Positions 52,701-64,000 of a DNA stretch of 64,000 bases are shown here, piece after piece. The position numbers and the translations under genes are program-made. The notes beneath the pieces are model-generated. The model saw nothing but the letters and a program-made list of their open reading frames with translations, had not been told where the DNA came from and did no database searches. Source of the DNA: Eledone cirrhosa (lineage: Eukaryota; Mollusca; Cephalopoda; Octopoda; Eledonidae); contig OZ024740.1 of the NCBI GenBank assembly GCA_964016885.1, positions 6,964,450 through 7,028,449 of the forward strand, written 5' to 3'. The number at the start of each line of letters is the position of its first letter. The stretch's first letter is position 1.

Positions 52701-55700
52701 GACCTGCCAACCTCTGGTATAATACATTAGACACTATCATCCAATATCGGACTTGCCAACCTCTGTTATACTACATTAGACACTATCATCCAATATCGGA
52801 CCTGCCAACCTCTGGTGTAATACATTAGACACTATCATCCAATATCGGACCTGCCAACCTCTGGTATAATACATTAGACACTATCATCCAATATCGGACC
52901 TGCCAACCTCTGGTATACTACATTAGACACTATCATCCAATATCGGACCTGCGAACCTCTGGTATAATACATTAGACACTATCATCCAATATCGGACCTG
53001 CCAACCTCTGGTATACTACATTAGACACTATCATCCAATATCGGACCTGCCAACCTCTGGTATAATACATTAGACACTATCATCCAATATCGGACTTGCC
53101 AACCTCTGGTATACTACATTAGACACTATCATCCAATATCGGACCTGCCAACCTCTGGTGTAATACATTAGACACTATCATCCAATATCGGACCTGCCAA
53201 CCTCTGGTGTAATACATTAGACACTATCATCCAATATCGGACTTGCCAACCTCTGGTGTAATACATTAGACACTATCATCCAATATCGGACCTGCCAACC
53301 TCTGGTATACTACAATAGACACTATCATCCAATATCGGACCTGCCAACCTCTGGTATACTACATTAGACACTATCATCCAATATCGGACCTGTCAACCTC
53401 TGCTATACTACATTAGACACTATCATCCAATATCGGACCTGCCAACCTCTGGTGTAATACATTAGACACTATCATCCAATATCGGACCTGCCAACCTCTG
53501 GTGTAATACATTAGACACTATCCTCCAATATCGGACCTGCCAACCTCTGGTATACTACATTAGACACTATCATCCAATATCGGACCTGCCAACCTCTGGT
53601 ATACTACATTAGACACTATCATCCAATATCGGACCTGCCAACCTCCGGTGTAATACATTAGACACTATCATCCAATATCGGACCTGCCAACCTCTGGTGT
53701 AATACATTAGACACTATCATCCAATATCGGACCTGCCAACCTCTGGTATACTACATTAGACACTATCATCCAATATCGGACCTGCCAACCTCTGGTATAC
53801 TACATTAGACACTATCATCCAATATCGGACCTGCCAACCTCTGGTATACTACATTAGACACTATCATCCAATATCGTACCTGCCAACGTCTGGTGTAATA
53901 CATTAGACACTATCATCCAATATCGGACCTGCCAACCTCTGGTATACTACATTAGACACTATCATCCAATATCGGACCTGCCAACCTCTGGTGTAATACA
54001 TTAGACACTATCATTCAATATCGGACTTGCCAATCTCTGGTGTAATACATTAGACACTATCATCCAATATCGGACCTGCCAACCTCTGGTGTAATACATT
54101 AGACACTATCATCCAATATCGGACCTGCCAACCTCTGGTATACTACATTAGACACTATCATCCAATATCGGACCTGCCAACCTCTGGTATACTACAATAG
54201 ACACTATCATCCAATATCGGACCTGCCAACCTCTGGTATACTATATTAGACACTATCATCCAATATCGGACCTGCCAACCTCTGGTATACTATATTAGAC
54301 ACTATCATCCAATATCGGACCTGCCAACCTCTGGTGTAATACATTAGACACTATCATCCAATATCGGACCTGCCAACCTCTGGTATACTACATTAGACAC
54401 TATCATCCAATATCGGACCTGCCAACCTCTGGTATACTACATTAGACACTATCATCCAATATCGGACCTGCCAACCTCCGGTGTAATACATTAGACACTA
54501 TCATCCAATATCGGACCTGCCAACCTCTGGTGTAATACATTAGACACTATCATCCAATATCGGACCTGCCAACCTCTGGTATACTACATTAGACACTATC
54601 ATCCAATATCGGACCTGCCAACCTCTGGTATACTACATTAGACACTATCATCCAATATCGGACCTGCCAACCTCTGGTATACTACATTAGACACTATCAT
54701 CCAATATCGTACCTGCCAACCTCTGGTGTAATACATTAGACACTATCATCCAATATCGGACCTGCCAACCTCTGGTGTAATACATTAGACACTATCATCC
54801 AATATCGGACCTGCCAACCTCTGGTGTAATACATTAGACACTATCATCCAATATCGTACCTGCCAACCTCTGGTATACTACATTAGACACTATCATCCAA
54901 TATCGGACCTGCGAACCTCTGGTATAATACATTAGACACTATCATCCAATATCGGACCTGCCAACCTCTGGTATACTACATTAGACACTATCATCCAATA
55001 TCGGACCTGCCAACCTCTGGTATAATACATTAGACACTATCATCCAATATCGGACTTGCCAACCTCTGTTATACTACATTAGACACTATCATCCAATATC
55101 GGACCTGCCAACCTCTGGTGTAATACATTAGACACTATCATCCAATATCGGACCTGCCAACCTCTGGTATAATACATTAGACACTATCATCCAATATCGG
55201 ACCTGCCAACCTCTGGTATACTACATTAGACACTATCATCCAATATCGGACCTGCGAACCTCTGGTATAATACATTAGACACTATCATCCAATATCGGAC
55301 CTGCCAACCTCTGGTATACTACATTAGACACTATCATCCAATATCGGACCTGCCAACCTCTGGTATAATACATTAGACACTATCATCCAATATCGGACTT
55401 GCCAACCTCTGGTATACTACATTAGACACTATCATCCAATATCGGACCTGCCAACCTCTGGTGTAATACATTAGACACTATCATCCAATATCGGACCTGC
55501 CAACCTCTGGTGTAATACATTAGACACTATCATCCAATATCGGACTTGCCAACCTCTGGTGTAATACATTAGACACTATCATCCAATATCGGACCTGCCA
55601 ACCTCTGGTATACTACAATAGACACTATCATCCAATATCGGACCTGCCAACCTCTGGTATACTACATTAGACACTATCATCCAATATCGGACCTGTCAAC

Positions 55701-58700
55701 CTCTGCTATACTACATTAGACACTATCATCCAATATCGGACCTGCCAACCTCTGGTGTAATACATTAGACACTATCATCCAATATCGGACCTGCCAACCT
55801 CTGGTGTAATACATTAGACACTATCCTCCAATATCGGACCTGCCAACCTCTGGTATACTACATTAGACACTATCATCCAATATCGGACCTGCCAACCTCT
55901 GGTATACTACATTAGACACTATCATCCAATATCGGACCTGCCAACCTCCGGTGTAATACATTAGACACTATCATCCAATATCGGACCTGCCAACCTCTGG
56001 TGTAATACATTAGACACTATCATCCAATATCGGACCTGCCAACCTCTGGTATACTACATTAGACACTATCATCCAATATCGGACCTGCCAACCTCTGGTA
56101 TACTACATTAGACACTATCATCCAATATCGGACCTGCCAACCTCTGGTATACTACATTAGACACTATCATCCAATATCGGACCTGCCAACCTCTGGTGTA
56201 ATACATTAGACACTATCATTCAATATCGGACTTGCCAATCTCTGGTGTAATACATTAGACACTATCATCCAATATCGGACCTGCCAACCTCTGGTGTAAT
56301 ACATTAGACACTATCATCCAATATCGGACCTGCCAACCTCTGGTATACTACAATAGACACTATCATCCAATATCGGACTTGCCAACCTCTGGTGTAATAC
56401 ATTAGACACTATCATCCAATATCGGACCTGCCAACCTCTGGTGTAATACATTAGACACTATCATCCAATATCGGACCTGCCAACCTCTGGTGTAATACAT
56501 TAGACACTATCATCCAATATCGGACTTGCCAATCTCTGGTGTAATACATTAGACACTATCATCCAATATCGGACTGCCAACCTCTGGTGTAATACATTAG
56601 ACACTATCATCCAATATCGGACCTGCCAACCTCTGGTATACTACATTAGACACTATCATCCAATATCGGACCTGCCAACCTCTGGTATACTACATTAGAC
56701 ACTATCATCCAATATCGGACCTGCCAACCTCTGGTATACTACATTAGACACTATCATCCAATATCGTACCTGCCAACCTCTGGTGTAATACATTAGACAC
56801 TATCATCCAATATCGGACCTGCCAACCTCTGGTATACTACATTAGACACTATCATCCAATATCGGACCTGCCAACCTCTGGTGTAATACATTAGACACTA
56901 TCATTCAATATCGGACTTGCCAATCTCTGGTGTAATACATTAGACACTATCATCCAATATCGGACCTGCCAACCTCTGGTGTAATACATTAGACACTATC
57001 ATCCAATATCGGACCTGCCAACCTCTGGTATACTTCAATAGACACTATCATCCAATATCGGACTTGCCAACCTCTGGTGTAATACATTAGACACTATCAT
57101 CCAATATCGGACCTGCCAACCTCTGGTGTAATACATTAGACACTATCATCCAATATCGGACCTGCCAACCTCTGGTGTAATACATTAGACACTATCATCC
57201 AATATCGGACTTGCCAATCTCTGGTGTAATACATTAGACACTATCATCCAATATCGGACCTGCCAACCTCTGGTATACTACATTAGACACTATCATCCAA
57301 TATCGGACTTGCCAACCTCTGGTGTAATACATTAGACACTATCATCCAATATCGGACCTGCCAACCTCTGGTGTAATACATTAGACACTATCATCCAATA
57401 TCGGACTTGCCAACCTCTGGTGTAATACATTAGACACTATCATCCAATATCGGACTTGTCAACCTCTGGTATACTACATTAGACACTATCATCCAATATC
57501 GGACCTGCCAACCTCTGGTGTAATACATTAGACACTATCATCCAATATCGGACCTGCCAACCTCTGGTATACTACATTAGACACTATCATCCAATATCGG
57601 ACCTGCCAACCTCTGGTGTAATACAATAGACACTATCATCCAATATCGGACCTGCCAACCTCTGGTATACTACATTAGACACTATCATCCAATATCGGAC
57701 CTGCCAACCTCTGGTATACTACATTAGACACTATCATCCAATATCGGACCTGCCAACCTCTGGTGTAATACATTAGACACTATCATCCAATATCGGACCT
57801 GCCAACCTCTGGTGTAATACATTAGACACTATCATCCAATATCGGACCTGCCAACCTCTGGTATACTACATTAGACACTATCATCCAATATCGGACCTGC
57901 CAACCTCTGGTATACTACAATAGACACTATCATCCAATATCGGACCTGCCAAACTCTGGTATACTACATTAGACACTATCATCCAATATCGGACCTGCCA
58001 ACCTCTGGTATACTACATTAGACACTATCATCCAATATCGGACCTGCCAACCTCTGGTGTAATACATTAGACACTATCATCCAATATCGGACCTGCCAAC
58101 CTCTGGTGTAATACATTAGACACTATCATCCAATATCGGACCTGCCAACCTCTGGTGTAATACATTAGACACTATCATCCAATATCGGACCTGCCAACCT
58201 CTGGTATACTACATTAGACACTATCATCCAATATCGGACCTGCCAACCTCTGGTATACTACAATAGACACTATCATCCAATATCGGACCTGCCAACCTCT
58301 GGTATACTATATTAGACACTATCATCCAATATCGGACCTGCCAACCTCTGGTATACTATATTAGACACTATCATCCAATATCGGACCTGCCAACCTCTGG
58401 TGTAATACATTAGACACTATCATCCAATATCGGACCTGCCAACCTCTGGTATACTACATTAGACACTATCATCCAATATCGGACCTGCCAACCTCTGGTA
58501 TACTACATTAGACACTATCATCCAATATCGGACCTGCCAACCTCTGGTATACTACATTAGACACTATCATCCAATATCGGACCTGCCAACCTCTGGTGTA
58601 ATACATTAGACACTATCATCCAATATCGCACCTGCCAACCTCTGGTATACTACATTAGACACTATCATCCAATATCGGACCTGCCAACCTCTGGTATACT

Positions 58701-61700
58701 ACATTAGACACTATCATCCAATATCGGACCTGCCAACCTCTGGTATACTACATTAGACACTATCATCCAATATCGGACCTGCCAACCTCTGGTATACTAC
58801 ATTAGACACTATCATCCAATATCGGACCTGCCAACCTCTGGTGTAATACATTAGACACTATCATCCAATATCGGACTTGCCAACCTCTGGTGTAATACAT
58901 TAGACACTATCATCCAATATCGGACCTGCCAACCTCTGGTATACTACATTAGACACTATCATCCAATATCGGACCTGCCAACCTCTGGTCTACTACATTA
59001 GACACTATCATCCAATATCGGACTTGCCAACCTCTAGTGTAATACATTAGACACTATCATCCAATATCGGACCTGCCAACCTCTGGTATACTACATTAGA
59101 CACTATCATCCAATATCGGACCTGCCAACCTCTGGTGTAATACATTAGACACTATCATCCAATATCGGACCTGCCAACCTCTGGTGTAATACATTAGACA
59201 CTATCATCCAATATCGGACCTGCCAACCTCTGGTGTAATACATTAGACACTATCATCCAATATCGGACCTGCCAACCTCTGGTATACTACATTAGACACT
59301 ATCATCCAATATCGGACCTGCCAACCTCTGGTGTAATACATTAGACACTATCATCCAATATCGGACCTGCCAACCGCTGGTATACTACATTAGACACTAT
59401 CATCCAATATCGGACCTGCCAACCTCTGGTATACTACATTAGACACTATCATCCAATATCGGACCTGCCAACCTCTGGTATACTACATTAGACACTATCA
59501 TCCAATATCGGACCTGCCAACCTCTGGTGTAATACATTAGACACTATCATCCAATATCGGACCTGCCAACCTCTGGTATACTACATTAGACACTATCATC
59601 CAATATCGGACCTGCCAACCTCTGGTATACTACATTAGACACTATCATCCAATATCGGACCTGCCAACCTCTGGTATACTACATTAGACACTATCATCCA
59701 ATATCGGACCTGCCAACCTCTGGTGTAATACAATAGACACTATCATCCAATATCGGACCTGCCAACCTCTGGTATACTACATTAGACACTATCATCCAAT
59801 ATCGGACCTGCCAACCTCTGGTATACTACATTAGACACTATCATCCAATATCGGACCTGCCAACCTCTGGTGTAATACATTAGACACTATCATCCAATAT
59901 CGGACCTGCCAACCTCTGGTGTAATACATTAGACACTATCATCCAATATCGGACCTGCCAACCTCTGGTGTAATACATTAGACACTATCATCCAATATCG
60001 GACCTGCCAACCTCTGGTATACTACATTAGACACTATCATCCAATATCGGACTTGCCAACCTCTGGTATAATACATTAGACACTATCATCCAATATCGGA
60101 CCTGCCAACCTCTGGTGTAATACATTAGACACTATCATCCAATATCGGACCTGCCAACCTCTGGTGTAATACATTAGACACTATCATCAAATATCGGACC
60201 TGCCAACCTCTGGTATATTACATTAGACACTATCATCCAATATCGGACCTGCCAACCTCTGGTGTAATACATTAGACACTATCATCCAATATCGGACCTG
60301 CCAACCTCTGGTATACTACATTAGACACTATCATCCAATATCGGACCTGCCAACCTCTGGTGTAATACATTAGACACTATCATCCAATATCGGACCTGCC
60401 AACCTCTGGTATACTACATTAGACACTATCATCCAATATCGGACCTGCCAACCTCTGGTATACTACATTAGACACTATCATCCAATATCGGACCTGCCAA
60501 CCTCTCGAATACTACACTAGACACTATCATGCAATATCGGACCTGCCAACCTCTGGTGTAATACATTAGACACTATCATCCAATATCGGACCTGCCAACC
60601 TCTGGTATACTACATTAGACACTATCATCCAATATCGGACCTGCCAACCTCTGGTATACTACATTAGACACTATCATCCAATATCGGACCTGCCAACCTC
60701 TGGTATACTACATTAGACACTATCATCCACTATCGGACCTGCCAACCTCTGGTATAATACATTAGACACTATCATCCAATATCGGACCTGCCAACCTCTG
60801 GTATACTACATTAGACACTATCATCCAATATCGGACCTGTCAACCTCTGCTATACTACATTAGACACTATCATCCAATATCAGACCTGCCAACCTCTGGT
60901 GTAATACATTAGACACTATCATCCAATATCGGACCTGCCAACCTCTGGTGTAATACATTAGACACTATCATCCAATATCGGACCTGCCAACCTCTGGTGT
61001 AATACATTAGACACTATCATCCAATATCGGACCTGCCAACCTCTGGTGTAATACAATAGACACTATCATCCAATATCGGACCTGCCAACCTCTGGTATAC
61101 TACATTAGACACTATCATCCAATATCGGACCTGCCAACCTCTGGTGTAATACATTAGACACTATCATCCAATATCGGACCTGCCAACCTCTGGTGTAATA
61201 CAATAGACACTATCATCCAATATCGGACCTGCCAACCTCTGGTATACTACATTAGACACTATCATCCAATATCGGACCTGCCAACCTCTGGTGTAATACA
61301 ATAGACACTATCATCCAATATCGGACCTGCCAACCTCTGGTATACTACATTAGACACTATCATCCAATATCGGACCTGTCAACCTCTGCTATACTACATT
61401 AGACACTATCATCCAATATCGGACCTGCCAACCTCTGGTGTAATACAATAGACACTATCATCCAATATCGGACCTGCCAACCTCTGGTATACTACATTAG
61501 ACACTATCATCCAATATCGGACCTGTCAACCTCTGCTATACTACATTAGACACTATCATCCAATATCGGACCTGCCAACCTCTGGTATACTACATTAGAC
61601 ACTATCATCCAATATCGGACCTGCCAACCTCTGGTGTAATACATTAGACACTATCATCCAATATCGGACCTGCCAACCTCTGGTGTAATACATTAGACAC

Positions 61701-64000
61701 TATCATCCAATATCGGACCTGCCAACCTCTGGTGTAATACATTAGACACTATCATCCAATATCGGACCTGCCAACCTCTGGTGTAATACAATAGACACTA
61801 TCATCCAATATCGGACCTGCCAACCTCTGGTATACTACATTAGACACTATCATCCAATATCGGACCTGCCAAACTCTGGTGTAATACATTAGACACTATC
61901 ATCCAATATCGGACCTGCCAACCTCTGGTGTAATACAATAGACACTATCATCCAATATCGGACCTGCCAACCTCTGGTATACTACATTAGACACTATCAT
62001 CCAATATCGGACCTGCCAACCTCTGGTATACTACAATAGACACTATCATTCAATATCGGACCTGCCAACCTCTGGTATACTACATTAGACACTATCATCC
62101 AATATCGGACCTGCCAACCTCTGGTATACTACATTAGACACTATCATCCAATATCGGACCTGCCAACCTCTGGTGAAATACATTAGACACAATCATCCAA
62201 TATCGGACCTGCCAACCTCTGGTATACTACATTAGACACTATCATCCAATATCGGACCTGCCAACCTCTGGTGTAATACATTAGACACTATCATCCAATA
62301 TCGGACCTGCCAACCTCTGGTGTAATACATTAGACACTATCATCCAATATCGGACTTGCCAACCTCTGGTGTAATACATTAGACACTATCATCCAATATC
62401 GGACCTGTCAACCTCTGGTATACTACATTAGACACTATCATCCAATATCGGACCTGCCAACCTCTGGTGTAATACATTAGACACTATCATCCAATATCGG
62501 ACCTGCCAACCTCTGGTATACTACATTAGACACTATCATCCAATATCGGACCTGCCAACCTCTGGTATACTACAATAGACACTATCATCCAATATCGGAC
62601 CTGCCAACCTCTGGTGTAATACATTAGACACTATCATCCAATATCGGACCTGCCAACCTCTGGTGTAATACATTAGACACTATCATCCAATATCGGACTT
62701 GCCAACCTCTGGTGTAATACATTAGACACTATCATCCAATATCGGACCTGCCAACCTCTGGTATACTACATTAGACACTATCATCCAATATCGGACCTGC
62801 CAAGCTCTGGTGTAATACATTAGACACTATCATCCAATATCGGACCTGCCAACCTCTGGTATACTACATTAGACACTATCATCCAATATCGGACCTGCCA
62901 AGCTCTGGTGTAATACATTAGACACTATCATCCAATATCGGACCTGCCAACCTCTGGTGTAATACATTAGACACTATCATCCAATATCGGACTTGCCAAC
63001 CTCTGGTGTAATACATTAGACACGATCATCCAATATCGGACCTGCCAACCTCTGGTATACTACATTAGACACTATCATCCAATATCGGACTTGCCAACCT
63101 CTGGTGTAATACATTAGACACTATCATCCAATATCGGACTTGCCAACCTCTGGTGTAATACATTAGACACTATCATCCAATATCGGACCTGCCAACCTCT
63201 GGTATACTACATTAGACACTATCATCCAATATTGGACCTGCCAACCTCTGGTATACTATATTAGACACTATCATCCAATATCGGACCTGCCAACTTCTGG
63301 TATACTACATTAGACACTATCATCCAATATCGGACCTGCCAACCTCTGGTATACTACATTAGACACTATCATCCAATATCGGACCTGCCAACCTCTGGTG
63401 TAATACAATAGACACTATCATCCAATATCGGACCTGCCAACCTCTGGTATACTACATTAGACACTATCATCCAATATCGGACCTGCCAACCTCTGGTATA
63501 CTACATTAGACACTATCATCCAATATCGGACCTGCCAACCTCTGGTGTAATACATTAGACACTATCATCCAATATCGGACCTGCCAACCTCTGGTGTAAT
63601 ACATTAGACACTATCATCCAATATCGGACCTGCCAACCTCTAGTGTAATACATTAGACACTATCATCCAATATCGGACCTGCCAACCTCTGGTATACTAC
63701 ATTAGACACTATCATCCAATATCGGACCTGCCAACCTCTAGTGTAATACATTAGACACTATCATCCAATATCGGACCTGCCAACCTCTGGTATACTACAT
63801 TAGACACTATCATCCAATATCGGACCTGCCAACCTCTGGTGTAATACATTAGACACTATCATCCAATATCGGACCTGCCAACCTCTGGTATACTACATTA
63901 GACACTATCATCCAATATCGGACCTGCCAACCTCTGGTATACTACATTAGACACTATCATCCAATATCGGACCTGCCAACCTCTGGTGTAATACATTAGA
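28753..64000 (+). repeat. Satellite B: 49-bp tandem repeat, 719 complete units and continuing
   Basis: The unit (for example 28802-28850) begins ctggtgtaatacattag and ends ggacctgccaacct. From 28753 to 63982 there are 35,230 bp, equal to 719 units of 49 bp minus one base; the missing base is a c near 56574. Three versions of the unit start dominate: ggtgtaat, ggtatact and ggtataat. Rarer markers include ggacttgcc, gcgaacct, cacgatc, tcgtacc, ctgctatact, gtgaaat, acaatag, caagctc and tatactcc. Each standard unit has one CpG (in atcgga) and one ccaat. No long open frames exist because 49 is not divisible by three and stops occur. The array runs off the window end, so its true size is larger. 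Confidence 0.98.
33351..55302 (+). repeat. Higher-order repeats within satellite B
   Basis: Rare variants recur at whole-unit distances. The gcgaacct marker is at 33351, 36928, 40701, 42955, 44915, 47218, 49227, 52608 and 54911; gaps are 73, 77, 46, 40, 47, 41, 69 and 47 units. From 42955 onward each has a second copy 343 bp (7 units) to the right. The tatactcc marker (42741, 44701, 47004, 49013) gives the same 40, 47 and 41-unit steps. Comparing the blocks from 42955 and 44915 unit by unit, the order of variants matches apart from a 7-unit insertion. This is block duplication by unequal exchange. Confidence 0.88.

Noticed and set aside
28753..64000. CRISPR array
   Set aside because: Units are head to tail with no unique spacers, the genome is animal-like, and no cas genes are present.
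28753..64000. CENP-B box in satellite B, or in satellite A
   Set aside because: Neither unit contains the ttcg...cggg pattern of the motif. A centromeric role remains untested.
10051..64000. Common origin of satellites A and B
   Set aside because: They share only a short word (atactacatt, in reverse orientation in A). Unit lengths and the rest of the units differ, so this can be chance.

Overview
The window looks like a repeat-dominated, non-genic stretch of a cephalopod genome, most likely an octopus. The evidence is in the left 10 kb. It holds a tRNA-headed SINE ending in an (AT)n tail, a second tRNA-headed SINE ending in an (ATG)n tail, remnants of RTE-like LINEs with the same (ATG)n-type 3' end, part of a Penelope-like element with a GIY-YIG domain, and many di- and trinucleotide microsatellites. 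I recognise these families from general knowledge and ran no search. I found no intact protein-coding gene, rRNA, true tRNA or CRISPR array.

Layout. Positions 1-10050 are a mosaic of microsatellites, dead retroelement pieces and unassigned AT-rich DNA. Positions 10051-28552 are satellite A, a 45-bp tandem repeat of roughly 410 copies. It runs forward to 25437, then through a degenerate inverted seam (25438-25783), then a near-perfect palindrome of 19 + 19 units (25784-27492), then forward again to the gap. Positions 28553-28752 are exactly 200 Ns. Positions 28753-64000 are satellite B, a 49-bp tandem repeat of 719 complete units with a net length change of one base in 35 kb, continuing past the window end.

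The very long open frames in satellite A (up to 2655 codons, on both strands) follow from a 45-bp period with no stop in those frames. The three common variant sites are nonsynonymous in both frames, so I treat the frames as non-coding. Satellite B has a period that is not a multiple of three and has no long frames.

The most interesting structure is in the satellites. Satellite B carries a higher-order organisation that can be read from rare marker variants: blocks of 40-77 units recur, and a 7-unit marker doublet separates older-looking from younger-looking copies. Satellite A has 180-bp (4-unit) higher-order repeats and a large palindrome whose arms match in all 19 variant positions. That palindrome is either a very recent inverted duplication or a fold-back or assembly artefact; mixed-strand sequence at the adjoining seam favours caution. 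In the left flank, a LINE 3' end and a SINE share an identical 35-base 3' segment before their (ATG)n tails, a direct view of SINE-LINE partnership. A degraded hammerhead-ribozyme-like fold lies at 9497-9554.
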